A DNA stretch of 64,000 nt from positions 1,364,001 to 1,428,000 of the forward strand of contig NW_004457723.1 in NCBI RefSeq assembly GCF_000203815.1, read 5' to 3'. Below the pieces are notes generated by a model. It saw nothing but the letters and a program-made list of their open reading frames with translations, made no database searches and was not told the origin of the DNA. The translations under genes were made by a program, and so were the position numbers. Source of the DNA: Cavenderia fasciculata. Its lineage: Eukaryota > Evosea > Eumycetozoa > Acytosteliales > Cavenderiaceae. Below, one piece after another: positions 1 through 12,193 of the stretch (positions are counted from its first letter, which is position 1; every line of letters begins with the position of its first letter).

Positions 1-1431
1 AACTCAAACCAATAACTGATTTCTTTTCAAGAGGAGATTGTCTTACTCCTAGACAACGGAATCTAACACCATTTTGGAAAACTGTTGCCATATAGGTAGA
101 GGGTGGAATAGATAATTTAGCTCCTCCTAGTAACCCCCAATTCAATGGTTGGGAATAAAGCAGCTGCATCATCTTTAAGATCCATACACTACATTTAAAA
201 AAATGAAAAAAATTAGAGATTATTGTTCAATGATGAATAAATTATTTAGTTGTTACATACGTATCCATCAAATAGAGTTTGTGGTCCGCAAACACCTGGC
301 AAAGAACAATTAAGGGAAAGGAAGAAACGAAAGGCAAGATAAGCATCACGAGCCAATAAGGTATAGGAAGAACCAGTATCAAGAATTGTGACACCAATAT
401 CCTTTGGTGAAATGACTACGGCATTTCCATCAGGTCTTGTAACCAATGCATAGCTTGGAAGTACACCATAGTGAATAGTATCAATAGCCAACAGTGGTGT
501 ATAATGTAGTGACCCCGAAATGTATTGAGGATCTAGATCTCCCAATGTCATAACACCAGTATACTCCTCATCCAACCACAATGCAAATGTTTTTGATAAA
601 TTGAAACGTGTAAATACTTCATCAATTGGTGTTTTTGTACATTTTGAACACTAAATCAAAATAAAATAAAATATAAATATATATTTTAAATATTAATTTA
701 TATTTTTTTTTTTATACCTACAGTATTACCCATACCCATAATACCATATTTTAAACTATGACCAGCAGCATGATAAATTGAACCAAAAATAAGAGGAACT
801 TCTTCCATGTCTTCTGATAATCTAAAACTATCACGAACAACATAGGCATCAACCTCGGTTGTATCTACATATCTAATATTGATACCACAAATACCTTGGG
901 GATGATTTCTAGTAGTTCTACAATAGTTTACATTGAGTGCACAATCAGTTGTATTGCAGCCAATATATTCGACGTTTTCTGACGGTTGGTAGTATGGTTT
1001 TGCTTGTTCGCAAGTTGAACATGCAACAGATGGTACCACCAATAAAATACTTCCACTGTCAACTACAACCTCTTGTTTAATGCCTCCAACCCATACATTG
1101 GTTCTAATTTCAAATGGATCTCCAGTCATCTTTGCAATATGCATTCCTCCTAAAAATAAATTAACAATTAATTGTTTTGTACCACTACTACCAAGTTTAT
1201 ATATATATATATATATTCCTTACCATTTGATGTTTGATTTGAACCAAGCATTATTTTTTGAGAATGAGATGAAGATTCGATGGTGAGTGATTTTTGATGT
1301 GGATAAAGATCCATTGTGACAAATGATTGTCCTGGTGGTGTTGTATTTTTATCACATGTTGATGATTGAACAATATTATTTGAGAATATTGTCAATACTA
1401 TGAGCAATAGTACTGCTAGTATTATTTTCAT
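1..1431 (-). CDS. secreted pepsin-type aspartic peptidase, 3' end beyond the window
   Basis: This is an A1-family aspartic endopeptidase, expected in the lysosome or outside the cell. Four exons read on the minus strand: 1224-1431, 722-1149, 261-650 and 1-188, with GT/AG introns between them. Exon 1 encodes a signal peptide (hydrophobic stretch after MKII, ending near VQSS). Exon 2 holds the first catalytic motif, VVDSGS. Exon 3 holds the second, ILDTGSS, so both catalytic Asp residues are present. Cys-rich spacing (CSTCEQ, GCNTTDC) fits the secreted amoebal subfamily. In exon 4 the reading frame appears to change near 133-145, at a run of five G on the coding strand: the upstream frame gives ALFPTIEL, while the better-looking downstream frame gives GGAKLSIPPSTYM. 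That is either a one-base indel or a sequence error. The C terminus lies outside the window. I am sure of the family and less sure that the gene is intact. Confidence 0.85.
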
Positions 1432-1863
1432 TATTGTTAATTACTTTTACAAATGTCTACAATATAAATATAATGAAATCAAATTTTGCAGGAGAGAGAA
1501 TCTATAATTTATAGGTTTGATGATGATGATTGCACAATGGATATCATTTATATAAAGATTCGTGAATCTATCGCGGTTTGACAGTGAATTACAAACGATT
1601 CGTACACCACATATAAAACTACCCCCACTGCAGTGATCTGAATGATTTGATTTTTTTTTTCACTGTCGTATGGGTGGGTGAGGGGTTGACATTTTACACC
1701 ACTGTTGTTTGAGATTCTATTCCAATTCAATAATAAATCTGATATGTACGTATCAATATCATAGCAGAATGATATAACAACAATGGGATGGGTGCCGTGG
1801 ACTTTGGACTGTCCTTGTAAAATAATGAACCAATTCCATTATTTTCTCCATCTCTGTTTGTGG
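1432..1863. other. intergenic, upstream of the aspartic peptidase
   Basis: About 430 bases between the peptidase start codon and the stop codon of the next minus-strand gene. I see AT-rich DNA with no convincing coding potential and no RNA gene. It presumably holds the peptidase promoter. Confidence 0.6.
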
Positions 1864-2652
1864 CTAGTTGAAACTAAAACCATGAACATATAAATCCACT
1901 ACGTATTTTAATTCATCTGCACGTATTGGTTTGGCGATATAACCATCAAATCCTAATAAAGAGAGATAGAGAGAGAGAGAGAGAGAGAAAGGGAGAGAGA
2001 GAAAGAGATTAACAAGTTGTTGTAAACTGCAAGATTCTTTTAAATATCATTTCATCATACCACTTGATAGACATTTTTCTTTTGCTCCTTTGGTAACATT
2101 GGCAGTCTAGATAGATTATTTGATTAAATTAAATTGTATTAATAAAATCATTTATATATATTTAAAATCATTGAATTTGATTTCGCCGTTTGATACATAC
2201 AACTGTAACTATTGGAGTATGTTTTAAACTACCTTCGATTTGTCGTATGATATTGGTAGCTTGATATCCATCCATTCTTGGCATGAACAAATCCATTAGA
2301 ATTAATTTAAAAGTATTTTTTGAGGATTTGTAGGCCTGTACTGCTTGCAAACCGTCTGTAACCAATATACATCTCTTTTGATCGACTCCAAACTTTTCCA
2401 ACAACTTCATCAAAAATTCTGCATTCATTTCATTGTCTTCTACCACCATTACATCTGGTCCATTTGATTGTATCCATTTTGGAATTTGATTTTCTCTTGG
2501 TGTCGTTGGTAAAGAAGATGGATTTGATGATGATGTTGGTGGTGAACTTGGTGGTTGTTCATTATTATTATTTAATAAATTATTATATAATCCATTATTA
2601 TTATAGTTATTATTATAGTTATTATTATTATTATAATTTGAATTGTTATAAA

Positions 2653-2746
<94 letters not shown>

Positions 2747-4456
2747 TTGAGTTGGAGGATATGGTAAACTATTTAAAAATGATTTCTTTTTTAAAGTTTG
2801 TAATATCAATTTCTTACTCATCGAGAGTACTTTACGATTCGATGGTAATATACTTCTTCTATTTACATTGTCATTTTCAATTGAAGTACTATAATTTTCC
2901 CTTGAACCAGCTTCAATGATACTTGATATGTTTGGATCAATATCAGAATCTGTAGACAGTCGTCTGAGGAATGGATAATTGTCAAACATGGTAAGTGGCT
3001 GATTGTTGGGGGAAGAGGATGGCGATGTTGGTTTGCAAGCAGCTTCAGATTCCTTTGGTTCGACACTCGTCGAGTGAGGAGTATCATCAAAACTAGAATG
3101 TCTAGTTTGATAGACTATATCCTCTATTGGTTTAAAATCCATATAACTTTGGTCTGTGGTTGGTGAGAATGCCATATTGCAAATTTGACCAATATCATTT
3201 GGTTGTGGAGCATATTTTGTTTCAAACGATACAGGTGAACATCGACCACTCTCTACATTTCCACTTGCATTTGCACTTGATCCTCCTCCATTATTTGTAG
3301 TGGTAGTGGTAGTTGTTGGAATGGAGGATCCATTTCTATTTTGATTTGCAGCCATTGAAGCTCTATGATTAAATCCATACATGATTCTATTATTATAATT
3401 ATTCATATTAATTCCATTATTTATAGCGTTGTTGTTGTTGTTGTTGTTAAAAATATCATTATTATTATTTTGATTATTATTATTTGTTGAGGATGGAGAC
3501 GAGGGAGGACCGATCGGCAAAATGGGTAAGGGCTCTTCTCTTGTTGTTGGAGATGGAATCAGTTTAATAGGAGGGATCGCCGATTTGACCAGAGGGGAAC
3601 ATGTAGGAACTGGTGGTGCAGGAGGAAGTTTTGAAGATTGTTGCTGTTGTTGTTGGTGTTGCTGCTGCTGTTGTTGTTGTTGCTGCTGTTGATAATGATG
3701 ATGTTGATGTATCTGTTTATTGATAGAAGGTGCACCACCAGAAGGAGATTTGGGTTGTAACTTGTTTTTGGGGTAGATTAAACTGAGTATCTGATGAAAG
3801 GACTCTCTCTTGTGAGGTGGCGCGTCCGTCACACACCAATAGGCGCCCTTTAATTTTGAGGCTAGTAGTTTCTCGATTCGACGAGTGTGCACAATAGGAG
3901 GATTGGGAGAATTGGTGCAAACGACCACTCCATGTATCGATCGCTGATTGTTTGATATCTGCTCGAGTAACAGAGTTAAACATTCATTTAGGAAATCAAT
4001 ATCACCAGTCGTTAATACACCATTAGTTGTTGGTAATCCAATATATGTTAATATTATCATCGGCGATGATAATGATGAAGAGGATGACATATTGTTGTTA
4101 TTATTATTATTGTTATTATGATTAAATCTAAACAAGTCAATGTTTTCATCTAACCTACTCTTTATCGTTTGATCAAGAGGAGGTGTATCTGAACGTATAG
4201 TAATACAATTTTCAACAGTAAATATTTTAAAGAGTTGTATTACATCTTGAATAATCTTGTCTTTATTATCAATGACTAGACCAACTGTCAATGATGAAGA
4301 AGATGAAGAAGATGAAGAAGAATTAGACGTCAACATAGAAGAAGATGTCGAAGTGGAGGAGGAAGTAGAAGAAGTGGAAGTAGAGGATGGGGGTAACCCT
4401 CGACTACTATCGATTACTGTATCTGCTGCCTCAGCAGGGCTGTGATTATGGTTCAT
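1864..4456 (-). CDS. response-regulator receiver-domain protein with long low-complexity N terminus
   Basis: This is a two-component phosphorelay receiver protein. Exons 2201-4456, 2061-2106 and 1864-1952 join in frame to give 796 residues. A canonical receiver domain fills about residues 664-796: acidic pair E673-D674 in VVEDNEMN, phospho-acceptor D722 in LMDLFMPRMDG, the Thr in VTVTAN, and K775 in YIAKPI. The last two motifs appear only after splicing, which supports the introns. The N-terminal 650 residues are Ser-, Gln- and Asn-rich, with an Asn run of about 30. Residues near 55-220 (LTVGLVIDN, then IILTYIGLP, then GVVVCTN) look like a decayed second receiver fold (inference). No histidine-kinase H-box or ATPase motif is visible, so this is not a hybrid kinase as it stands. 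It would need an upstream phosphodonor such as a hybrid kinase or the RdeA-type phosphotransfer protein. Confidence 0.85.
2652..2743. repeat. (ATT)n trinucleotide run encoding poly-Asn
   Basis: Roughly 30 uninterrupted ATT units on the plus strand, read as AAT (Asn) codons in the receiver-domain gene on the minus strand. Such runs are common in dictyostelid proteins and likely vary in length between strains. Confidence 0.95.
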
Positions 4457-5004
4457 CTCTCTATCTTATCGTCTTTAAATAAATAAATAATATGTACAGG
4501 GATGTTAAATGTAATTGTAAATATAACTTGAAATGTCTGTTTTAAACAGCTTTGTTGAAAGTACTACTAGTAGTCGACTAGTAGGTGGGTAAGTATTATT
4601 TGAAGAGAGAGATAATCATTAAAAATAAGTCATCAATAATAACACACGTTTTGAAAAGAGAACCGACTATTAATTATTATTATTATTATTATTATTAATG
4701 TTAATATATATTTTAGATAGAGGGACTTTCTAAAAAAAGTACTCTCCCAAATTAAGGTCGACTTGCCTTTCGAAATTGGAACAGGTTTTTAAAAAAGGTC
4801 GAAAACTAAGACTGGAGGATGCTGGAAAAAATACAATTAATAAAAATAAAAATAATACTATGTCAAAGCAATTAAAAGATCTTCCGTCTTCTTCTTCTTC
4901 TTTTTGTTATTATTATAACATGTTTTTGTTTGTTTGTTTAAATATATAATATAAATTAATATAGTTATATATATTAACAATAAATAATTATTTAGGTTTT
5001 AGGT
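4457..5004. other. intergenic between two minus-strand genes
   Basis: About 550 bases. It holds a short (TTA)n run near 4672-4698, T/A homopolymers and a CTT-rich patch near 4888. I see no coding or RNA gene. It should contain the receiver gene promoter and the 3' end of the next transcript's neighbourhood. Confidence 0.55.
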
Positions 5005-6114
5005 TTATTCATGGGAATTGGTAAAACAGTCCTTATGATATGGCAAGAGACACTTGCTACACTTGTAAGTTGCAGAAGTAGTCGAAGATGATTGTTTACA
5101 AACAAAACAATTCTTTAGACTATCAGGTGTCGATGAATGATGTTGCAATAAGATATGGAAATTATTATGAGTAAAAATGTTGGGAGTGGATGAAGTATTA
5201 TTAGTATTATTATTATTATTATTATTTGTATTATTGTTGCTGGTGTTTTGATTATTAATATTATTATTTAAAGTTGGTTGTTGATTATATACAAGTGATG
5301 ATGTTGGTTGTTGTTGTTGTCTCATTTGATTTAATAGTTCTAAATTACTATTATTACTATTATTATTATTATTATTATTATTATTAGATTCAGAGATAAA
5401 AGGAGGTTGACCTTCAGAGATTGGACAAACTTGTTCTGTTAACATTTCAATCAATTGAACGATGGAAATGTGTTGGGAGGGACGGATATGGTTAAAGAAA
5501 TCAGTGACATTGGAGAGACCGTATTCCAACATTAGATTAAACGAAGCAAGCTCCTTGGTAGAGTTGCGGTGCTTGACAGAGGTTCTAAACATGGTAGACT
5601 CCATCGACGAGGCGTTGGTGGGGACAACCGAGCCGGCTGAAGGGTTGGCACTGGCAAGTTGGTTAGAGAAAGCGGTGACATCGCGACGAAGGATGTTTTG
5701 GAGTGTGTCGAGGAGTTGTGGTGTCAGGACGGTGGACAAGCAAGACTTGATCTCAAAGTACTTGTTGCGAGAGAGGATACGTGGAATGAGTGCAACGTCT
5801 GGGAAGGAACGGGCACGAGCAGTTGACCAATAGTCAGAGATGCGCTCAAGAGAGTGAGAGTTTATAAACAACGAGACGACAATAAAGGACTCGATGAGTG
5901 AGACAGTGATGGGGAACCGGTTTCCAAGATAATGAGTACTATTGCTTTGAGTGGTAGATCCAGATCCAGTTGTATTGTTACGGACATCACTAATCTTATT
6001 AGTTAATTCCTCCAATACATTACCAAATACCTTTCTAAAATAATCAATTGGTGTTGATATTCTATTATTAAAATAATAAATATAATTTGAATTTGGATTA
6101 TTATTATTGGTATT

Positions 6115-6147
<33 letters not shown>

Positions 6148-6864
6148 ATTTGTTGGAGATGATGATATATTATTATTTTGATTATTTTGTTGATTTAATT
6201 TTGATCCAACAAGATGATTTGGTGATGTACTTGGACTTGTACGATTACCTGATGAAATTAAAGGTGATTGGGGAGGGGTTTGATCATCTGATGATGGTGA
6301 GAGAAGGAGATTGTCCTCTTCGTTTAGTGCACTTACACTACTACAAAGTAAATATAAAAGGTTTGGATGATCAAGTAGTGATGATGAAGATGATGGTGAT
6401 GGTGAACGGGTTGGAGTTGATCTGGATGATGATATTGGTGAAGATGGAATGGAAGAGGAGGTGGTGGTGGTGGTGGTGGTGGATTGTTGTTGTTTATGTT
6501 GAATATTTAATATATCAGATGTTTTGATTGAACGATGATAGGGATGATACGAGTTGGATTTATATTTCAAGGCTTGTTGGAAATCAACGGCGAGGTCCTC
6601 ATTGCTGTTTATGAGATTATGGATAGATGAAAAAGATGGTTGTTTGCTTTCCGATGAAAGCTTGGTGGCGATACGAATTGGATCCTCACGAAATATTTTT
6701 TCCGAGGAGTTTGGAAGTGGAAGGGTTCTCATTTGCAACATTGAATTGAGAGTTGATGCCATGGTATTTAGTTGTTTGGTTTGTGTTGGAGTTTGTGGAG
6801 GGGAAAGAGGTAAATTACTAAAATAATGATAATCATTTAAAATGAATTTAAAATCGTTTGACAT
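5005..6864 (-). CDS. piggyBac-transposase-derived protein lacking the catalytic core
   Basis: An uninterrupted 619-residue reading frame. I chose the start MSNDFKF over an upstream in-frame codon because the extra 41 residues are translated AT-rich leader. Residues 1-290 and 490-580 are Ser-, Asn- and Thr-rich. Residues about 290-375 resemble the N-terminal part of the piggyBac (DDE_Tnp_1_7) fold: NRFPITVSLIESF, then SDYWST about 30 residues on, then IPRILSRNKYFEI. In piggyBac these positions read 'RF.PIT..EI.AF', 'DYWS' and 'P.I.SRNRF..I'. Residues about 430-480 resemble the segment just after the catalytic core (NVTDFFNHIRPSQHIS). The end (584-615: CFVC, then CSKC, then YHKDCF) matches the C-terminal zinc-ribbon of these transposases. 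The roughly 250 residues that would carry the catalytic Asp triad are missing. It is probably a domesticated DNA-binding protein, not an active transposase. No terminal inverted repeats were found. Confidence 0.6.
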
Positions 6865-8819
6865 GGTTAATAAATAAATAGGTTTAATAAATAAATTAAT
6901 AAATAAATAAATAAATAGAGTTTTAATAATAAATAAATAAGGTTTGTTTGTTTGTTTTAGAGATTTGAAAAAGAAAAGGGGAAACAAAATGTATAAAAAG
7001 TTTAAAAGTATAGATGGTTTGGTTGGTTGGTTGGTGACTTTTTAAAAAGATTATTGATTGTTTTGTTTTTGTTTGTTTGAAATAGTAGTAGTACTGATGT
7101 GGAATGTTGGTTTAAATGGTTTTTGGATAGGATATTATTATTATTTGGAATGGAATAGAAATATATATATTTTAAATAACCAAACCCTGTCCTTTGAAAT
7201 ACCATATGGTAGGTAAAACACAACCAACGATCAGAGCGATTGACAAAAGAGTTGTTGGGAAGGTCGGTACCTGTAAACACAAGCGATACGTAGGAGGAGG
7301 AGGAGGTGTATAATGGGGAAAGGAAAAGGAAAAGAATTACACGACAGCGTGTACTCTATTGATTGATGGCTGATGATTGTTTGATTGTTAGCCAAAAGTA
7401 AATACAAAAGCAGCAGCAGCAACAGCAGAATGAGGAGTATGGCAGGTGGAGGAGGAGATGTGGGTGGCAATGGGATTGTCAGCGCTCTGACGGCTTTTCA
7501 ACTGCTAGCAGTAGGAAATAAACAATTGCGAGTAATTGGGAAATCATCCATCCCTCCTATCCCTCCAATCCATACCCAATAGGGAATTGATGTCTTTGTT
7601 GTTGGGTTGTATTGTAATAATAATAATGGGTGGGTTAGGATATAAGCACCATCCATCCACCCACCCGCTCATTCACCCCTCCTCCCACCACCCAAATGAT
7701 GATGTATTTTGATGAAGATGTGGTGGTCAAGTGAAATTCTAACAATCAAACAATCAATCAATTCATCGCCTGTCAATTCATCAGCCCCAGCAGTACATGA
7801 ATGCTTTTTTTGTTGTGTTTGTGTATGGTGTGTGTGTGGACAGACGTATGGACGGATGTGTTACCTTCATAGTGTGTGATGCCACAGGAAGCTTACTGTA
7901 TACGACTGACGTAAGGTAAAGAAAGGGGTGTTTTGTATTTTTATGTTTTGTGTGTATGTTTGATGACAAGCAAAGAGTCATCTTATAAATATGGATCATC
8001 ATCGCCATGCCTACCATACCATACCAAAAGTACCCAGCCAACAACAACATTATAATAAACGACGAGCAAAGTAGGACGATGTTCTTTGCTTGGATAATTG
8101 GCTCGGCAAGGTGGGAAATCCCTTTGAGCTCAAAAAAATGAAAAAGTGTAGAGCACAAGGAAACCAAGATATAAAAAAATATTTTACTTGTAGCAAACAA
8201 AAAAAAAAAAAAGGGGGGGTGCCATGGTTTTCATAGGTGTATTGATACATTCTAAATATAAATAACATCATTATTCATAATAATAAACAAACACACACAC
8301 AATGTTTGCAATGATGAAATAATGGTGTGGATGTGGAGAGAGGGAATAAAAAAACGTCAAACTTTGACTTTGACATCATGAAGCGACACATCATCATATG
8401 ATTTGAAAAAAAAAAAAAAATAGCGATGGAAAATATAAGATAGAAATATATATTTACAATTCTAAAATACTCTAAAATACTCTAAAATAATAATAATAAA
8501 TAATTTACTTACGGAAAGGATGGTTATAGGGAAATATCGAATTTTCAATCTATATTTTTACTTTTTACTATAGTTTTGTAAAAAGTTGATTGAGTGTGAA
8601 AGATCCTATCCTGAAATGACGATTCTCTTTTTGTGTTTTCTCTGTTTATCTCCTTGTGTATGATGTTGGAAAAGATTACAAGTGCAAGAGAGAGTGGTGG
8701 TGTTGACGCGCAAAGCTCGATAGCAAAGAAGCAAGAAGGTATTTAGTGTTCGTGTACGGAAGACAAGAGGAGGGGGAAACAAATTTAATCTAAAGATAAA
8801 TACTCTGGATTTAAATTTT
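6865..8819. other. long intergenic stretch, no supported gene
   Basis: About 2 kb of AT-rich DNA upstream of the piggyBac-derived gene. It contains GT- and GGTT-rich patches, purine runs and an A13-G7 homopolymer junction near 8200-8218. Short open frames here have translated-repeat composition and no recognisable domain. I could not identify a tRNA or other RNA gene. Confidence 0.5.
8461..8490. repeat. three tandem copies of a 10-base unit
   Basis: The unit TCTAAAATAC occurs three times head to tail, the last copy ending in A instead of C. Function unknown. Confidence 0.9.
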
Positions 8820-9500
8820 ATCCGGTGGTCTCGTACGTCTTATAAAACTGTTGACGCGACATCTGCTAGACAAAAAATCTAGCAAAAAATGATGATGCGA
8901 CACACACTTTTTGTGTTGTCGTCAACAGATATTTTAGATTCCGGCTGAGTTTTTTTTGCTTGCCCTCTGTCGAGCACTACAATGAGAGGAACTCTGTCAT
9001 CATGCGGCTTCAGGAAATCGGGAAACCCGCACGATTTTTCATTGATCAAGGCGAATGAAGGAATCATTCCTCAAGATTGGTTGGTCAGCACCAAGTGGTA
9101 CCTTGAGCCATCCGAAGCCTCGAGCTGATCCGAGTCCTTTGCTTTGGCATCTTGAGGCTTCCCTGGCCAATCCCACCGCCATCTTGCTTGTTTGTTTAAC
9201 TAAACCATGGTACCACTCATCATTGCCGCACACTTTTTCACTTGACATTTCATCGTCATCATTCTCTGCTTTGTGGTTGTAAAACTCCCACTTTCTAAAA
9301 CGCCATACATGATATCATTTTCTTGTGATTGTTGTTTAGAAAAACCCTTGCCATCGATAATTAATTGGGTGCCAGTTATCAGAACTGATGGCAGATTCAG
9401 CCCCAATCTGCAGGTTATTGTACGTTGGGAACCCTCGTCGAATTTTTCATTTTTTTTCGGGATCCCATCCATCCAATACCGACACAATCGTCGCGAATAA
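8820..9500 (-). other. GC-richer island with coding-like fragments, unidentified relic
   Basis: Base composition is clearly less AT-rich than the flanks. On the minus strand, short open stretches with ordinary protein-like composition (no Asn or Lys runs) lie close together in more than one frame. Both strands stay open for 60-95 codons at several places. I do not recognise a family. A decayed gene or a remnant of a mobile element are the two readings; there are no visible terminal repeats. The 570 bases that follow (9501-10068) hold a GA-rich run and one further 63-codon minus-strand open frame (9665-9856), also unidentified. Confidence 0.35.
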
Positions 9501-10068
9501 AATTGCTTTGGATAAAAAATTAAAATTTTAAAAAAAAAATCTTCGAGTCCCTGGTCTCTTGCAAAACCGTGGCATTGTTGGGGATGACTCCTTCCTGAAT
9601 ATACTCAATATCCCGGGATTGTTCCGATTCTTCTTTGTGATTCGAAACCGAACCGATCAATTAATCAGAGAGAGAGAGAAAGAGAGACTCTCAGATCTTT
9701 AGAAATCATCGAATCAATAGTCACCTGCAAAGTTTGTTTTAGTTTCTCTCTCTGGGATCTGGCCCTAGTTGATAACTCCGATGCAATGGTCGTAAAGAAA
9801 GAAATAAAGTAAAGGTGGGAAATATTAGAACGAATTTCCTTGGTTTGAAGATTCACGACAAAGATCTTTGAGTCGTGGTTGCGAGAAATGAAATTGGTGT
9901 TGTATTTTTAAACCATCTTTTAAGATGGCTTGGAAGGGATGAGACCTTAATCTTGTATTGCGACACCAAAAGTCGAAATTGGTTGGTTTGGATATCTCTT
10001 TTTATTTCTTGTACTCTATTAAATCCTTTACTATAATATTATTTGGGTTAAAAAAAATAACAGTTTGG

Positions 10069-11916
10069 TTAGTACTGTTGTTGTTTGGGTAGGTGTAATA
10101 CATTTTTGATCAATATATATTTACCATTTAATAATAGGATGACAAGATTAATTCCATCTTGATAAACCTTTTTTAAAATATTGTTGTTTATAAATGGAGA
10201 AGAGGAAGAAGTAGGTGTAGAGGTTTGTGATAATGAATCTATAAATGTTTGTATTGTAAATCTCCTAGTGTCATCATAATCCTCTATTCTATCTTTTAAA
10301 TGATTTGATAATAGATTGGAAATATTATCATTAAAATAGATAACCTCCTCTTCTTCTTCTTCTTCTTTTTTTTCATTGTTTATAAATGTTGATAGATTAT
10401 ATAATATTGTTTCTCCATACTTTTTTAATTGTTGATATTTATGATTATTCTCTTTAATTTTAATTGTTTTAATCTAAAATAATTATAATATATATGTTAG
10501 TTTTAAATCTTCGGTACTATTTTAAAAAAGGTCATACCGTATTGTTATTGTTTGTATGAAAATAGTAATAATTGTTATTGTTGTTGTTGTTTGAATATTT
10601 TTTAACTGTATCGATTGTACCAAAAGAGATTGTTGTTGTTGTGGTTGTTGATTTATCAGTGTTATTATTCAGATCGAGTAATATAGATGTTGAGGAATAT
10701 TTAGCAAGTTGTTTTAGTATTGTAGGGTTTACATTTTTAAATAGTTGTATATCGTTTAGATTGAAATAATGAAGAGCAATAGGATCCACCTCTCCAATAG
10801 TCATTACTATATCAATATTATTATGTTTGATTGTATTCTCAACATAATCTTTCCATTCTCTTTCTTCATCCTTTTTCCATGTTTCTATTTGTTCCAATGT
10901 TTGATACATTATTTCTTCTTGTTTTAATCTTTTACTTTTACTCTTTTCAATTGCAACATTATAAAATAATATTCTCCATTTTTTACTATTACTACTATTA
11001 TTATTATTATTATTGTTGATAATATGATTACAAGGTATTAAAGGATAAATCATTCCATCAATAGATTTTATAATATTATTGATATTATATAGAAATGATG
11101 GAGGAGATGAAGAGGAAGAAGAGTCCAAAGATGATTCATCATCATCCTTTATAAACATAAAATAATCTTGTAATTGAGACCATTTTATATCCTTGTTATT
11201 TGATTTTAGTTCTATGATTGATTGATTTATAATTGTAGACATTGCTTTTTTACCAATATCATCAACTCCTCCTCCTTTAGACCTTTCCATTTCATCAATT
11301 ATAATTATATCTATTAATTGTTTATAATCATTCTTTTCAATTGATTCTAATACGATTTGATGTAATGATGATGATTGTAATTGTAATGGTTGGTGTTTGT
11401 TGTATTGATCAATAAACTCTTTTGATTGTAAATAGTGTTGAATCAATTGAATAGAGATACGACAACCTTGTATGACACTATTTAAATCTAAACCTCGTTG
11501 CAATAGAGGTAAAGATCTCTTTAGCAGAGTAGATGCCAATATGATTGCATATTTCAATAGACCATTATTATAGTAATAGACATCTTGTATAGATTGAATA
11601 TAATTCTTTATAAAGGTTGCTATTGGATGATTAATATCCAAGTATTCCAATATAACTCTAATATCAGAACTAATTATAATACTAAATAGAGTGATGAGTT
11701 ATATCAATATTCAATTCATTCTCAAAAGAAGACGATAGATGATTCATTCATTTGCATCAAATCTACATACGATTCAGTATTATTATTTACAAGTATTTTA
11801 GATAGATTGTAATGTTTGCTCGATGTGTCTTTTAGAACCTCTGCAATCGATGATAGTATGATACTACATGATTGTATAGTTTCAAATTGTTGTTGATTTT
11901 GAGATGAACTATTCAT
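10069..11916 (-). CDS. divergent group II chaperonin-like protein (CCT / BBS6-10-12 type)
   Basis: Exons 11771-11916, 10538-11657 and 10069-10473 join in frame to 556 residues, close to the 530-560 of CCT subunits. Similarity to chaperonins runs along the chain. Near residue 50 VILEYLDINHPIA matches CCT 'ATILK.LDI.HPAAK'. Residues 83-100 (YAIILASTLLKRSLPLL) match 'VVVLAGELL..A..L'. A later segment (DPIALHYFNLNDI, then LKQLAKYSSTSIL) matches 'DLA.HYL...I' and 'LA.ATGA.IV'. The ATP-binding signature GDGTT is absent: residues 74-82 read DVYYYNNGL. The LGPKGMDK loop is also lost (DTSSKHYNLSKIL). It is therefore probably not an ATPase and resembles in this respect the Bardet-Biedl chaperonin-like proteins. 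The last exon is acidic and low in complexity. It shares a 277-base divergent promoter with the next gene. Confidence 0.7.
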
Positions 11917-12193
11917 CCCTCAAATATTAATACTTCAAAAGAAAGAAAAGAAATAAATAAATATATTAAAAATCAAATTTAAAAGATTATGAGTTGTTGC
12001 ACGAGATGACGCATCGCTTCGGCTCAAAGTGCGAACATCATTTAATTTATTATTTTTCGCGCTAATACCAGCAACAGCACTATATAACACAAACAAATAA
12101 ATCTTTAGATTTAGTAGTAGTAGTAGTATTAAAAGAATCATTGTATATATTTATAGTTTAAAAGAGTAAGAGAGTAAGAGAGAGAGAGATACC
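11917..12193. promoter_or_regulatory. divergent intergenic promoter region
   Basis: This 277-base gap separates the start codons of the minus-strand chaperonin-like gene and the plus-strand TMEM8-like gene, so it must serve both. A GA-rich run directly precedes the plus-strand ATG. I see no specific binding site. Confidence 0.5.

Noticed and set aside
2464-2745. Plus-strand Tyr-rich open frame of 93 codons
   Set aside because: It is the reverse of the poly-Asn run in the receiver-domain gene; Asn codon runs read as Tyr-type repeats on the other strand.
7385-7582. Plus-strand 65-codon frame with Gly-rich segment, and neighbouring minus-strand Leu-rich frame
   Set aside because: Simple-sequence translations (GGA and CAG repeats) on both strands; no support for either.
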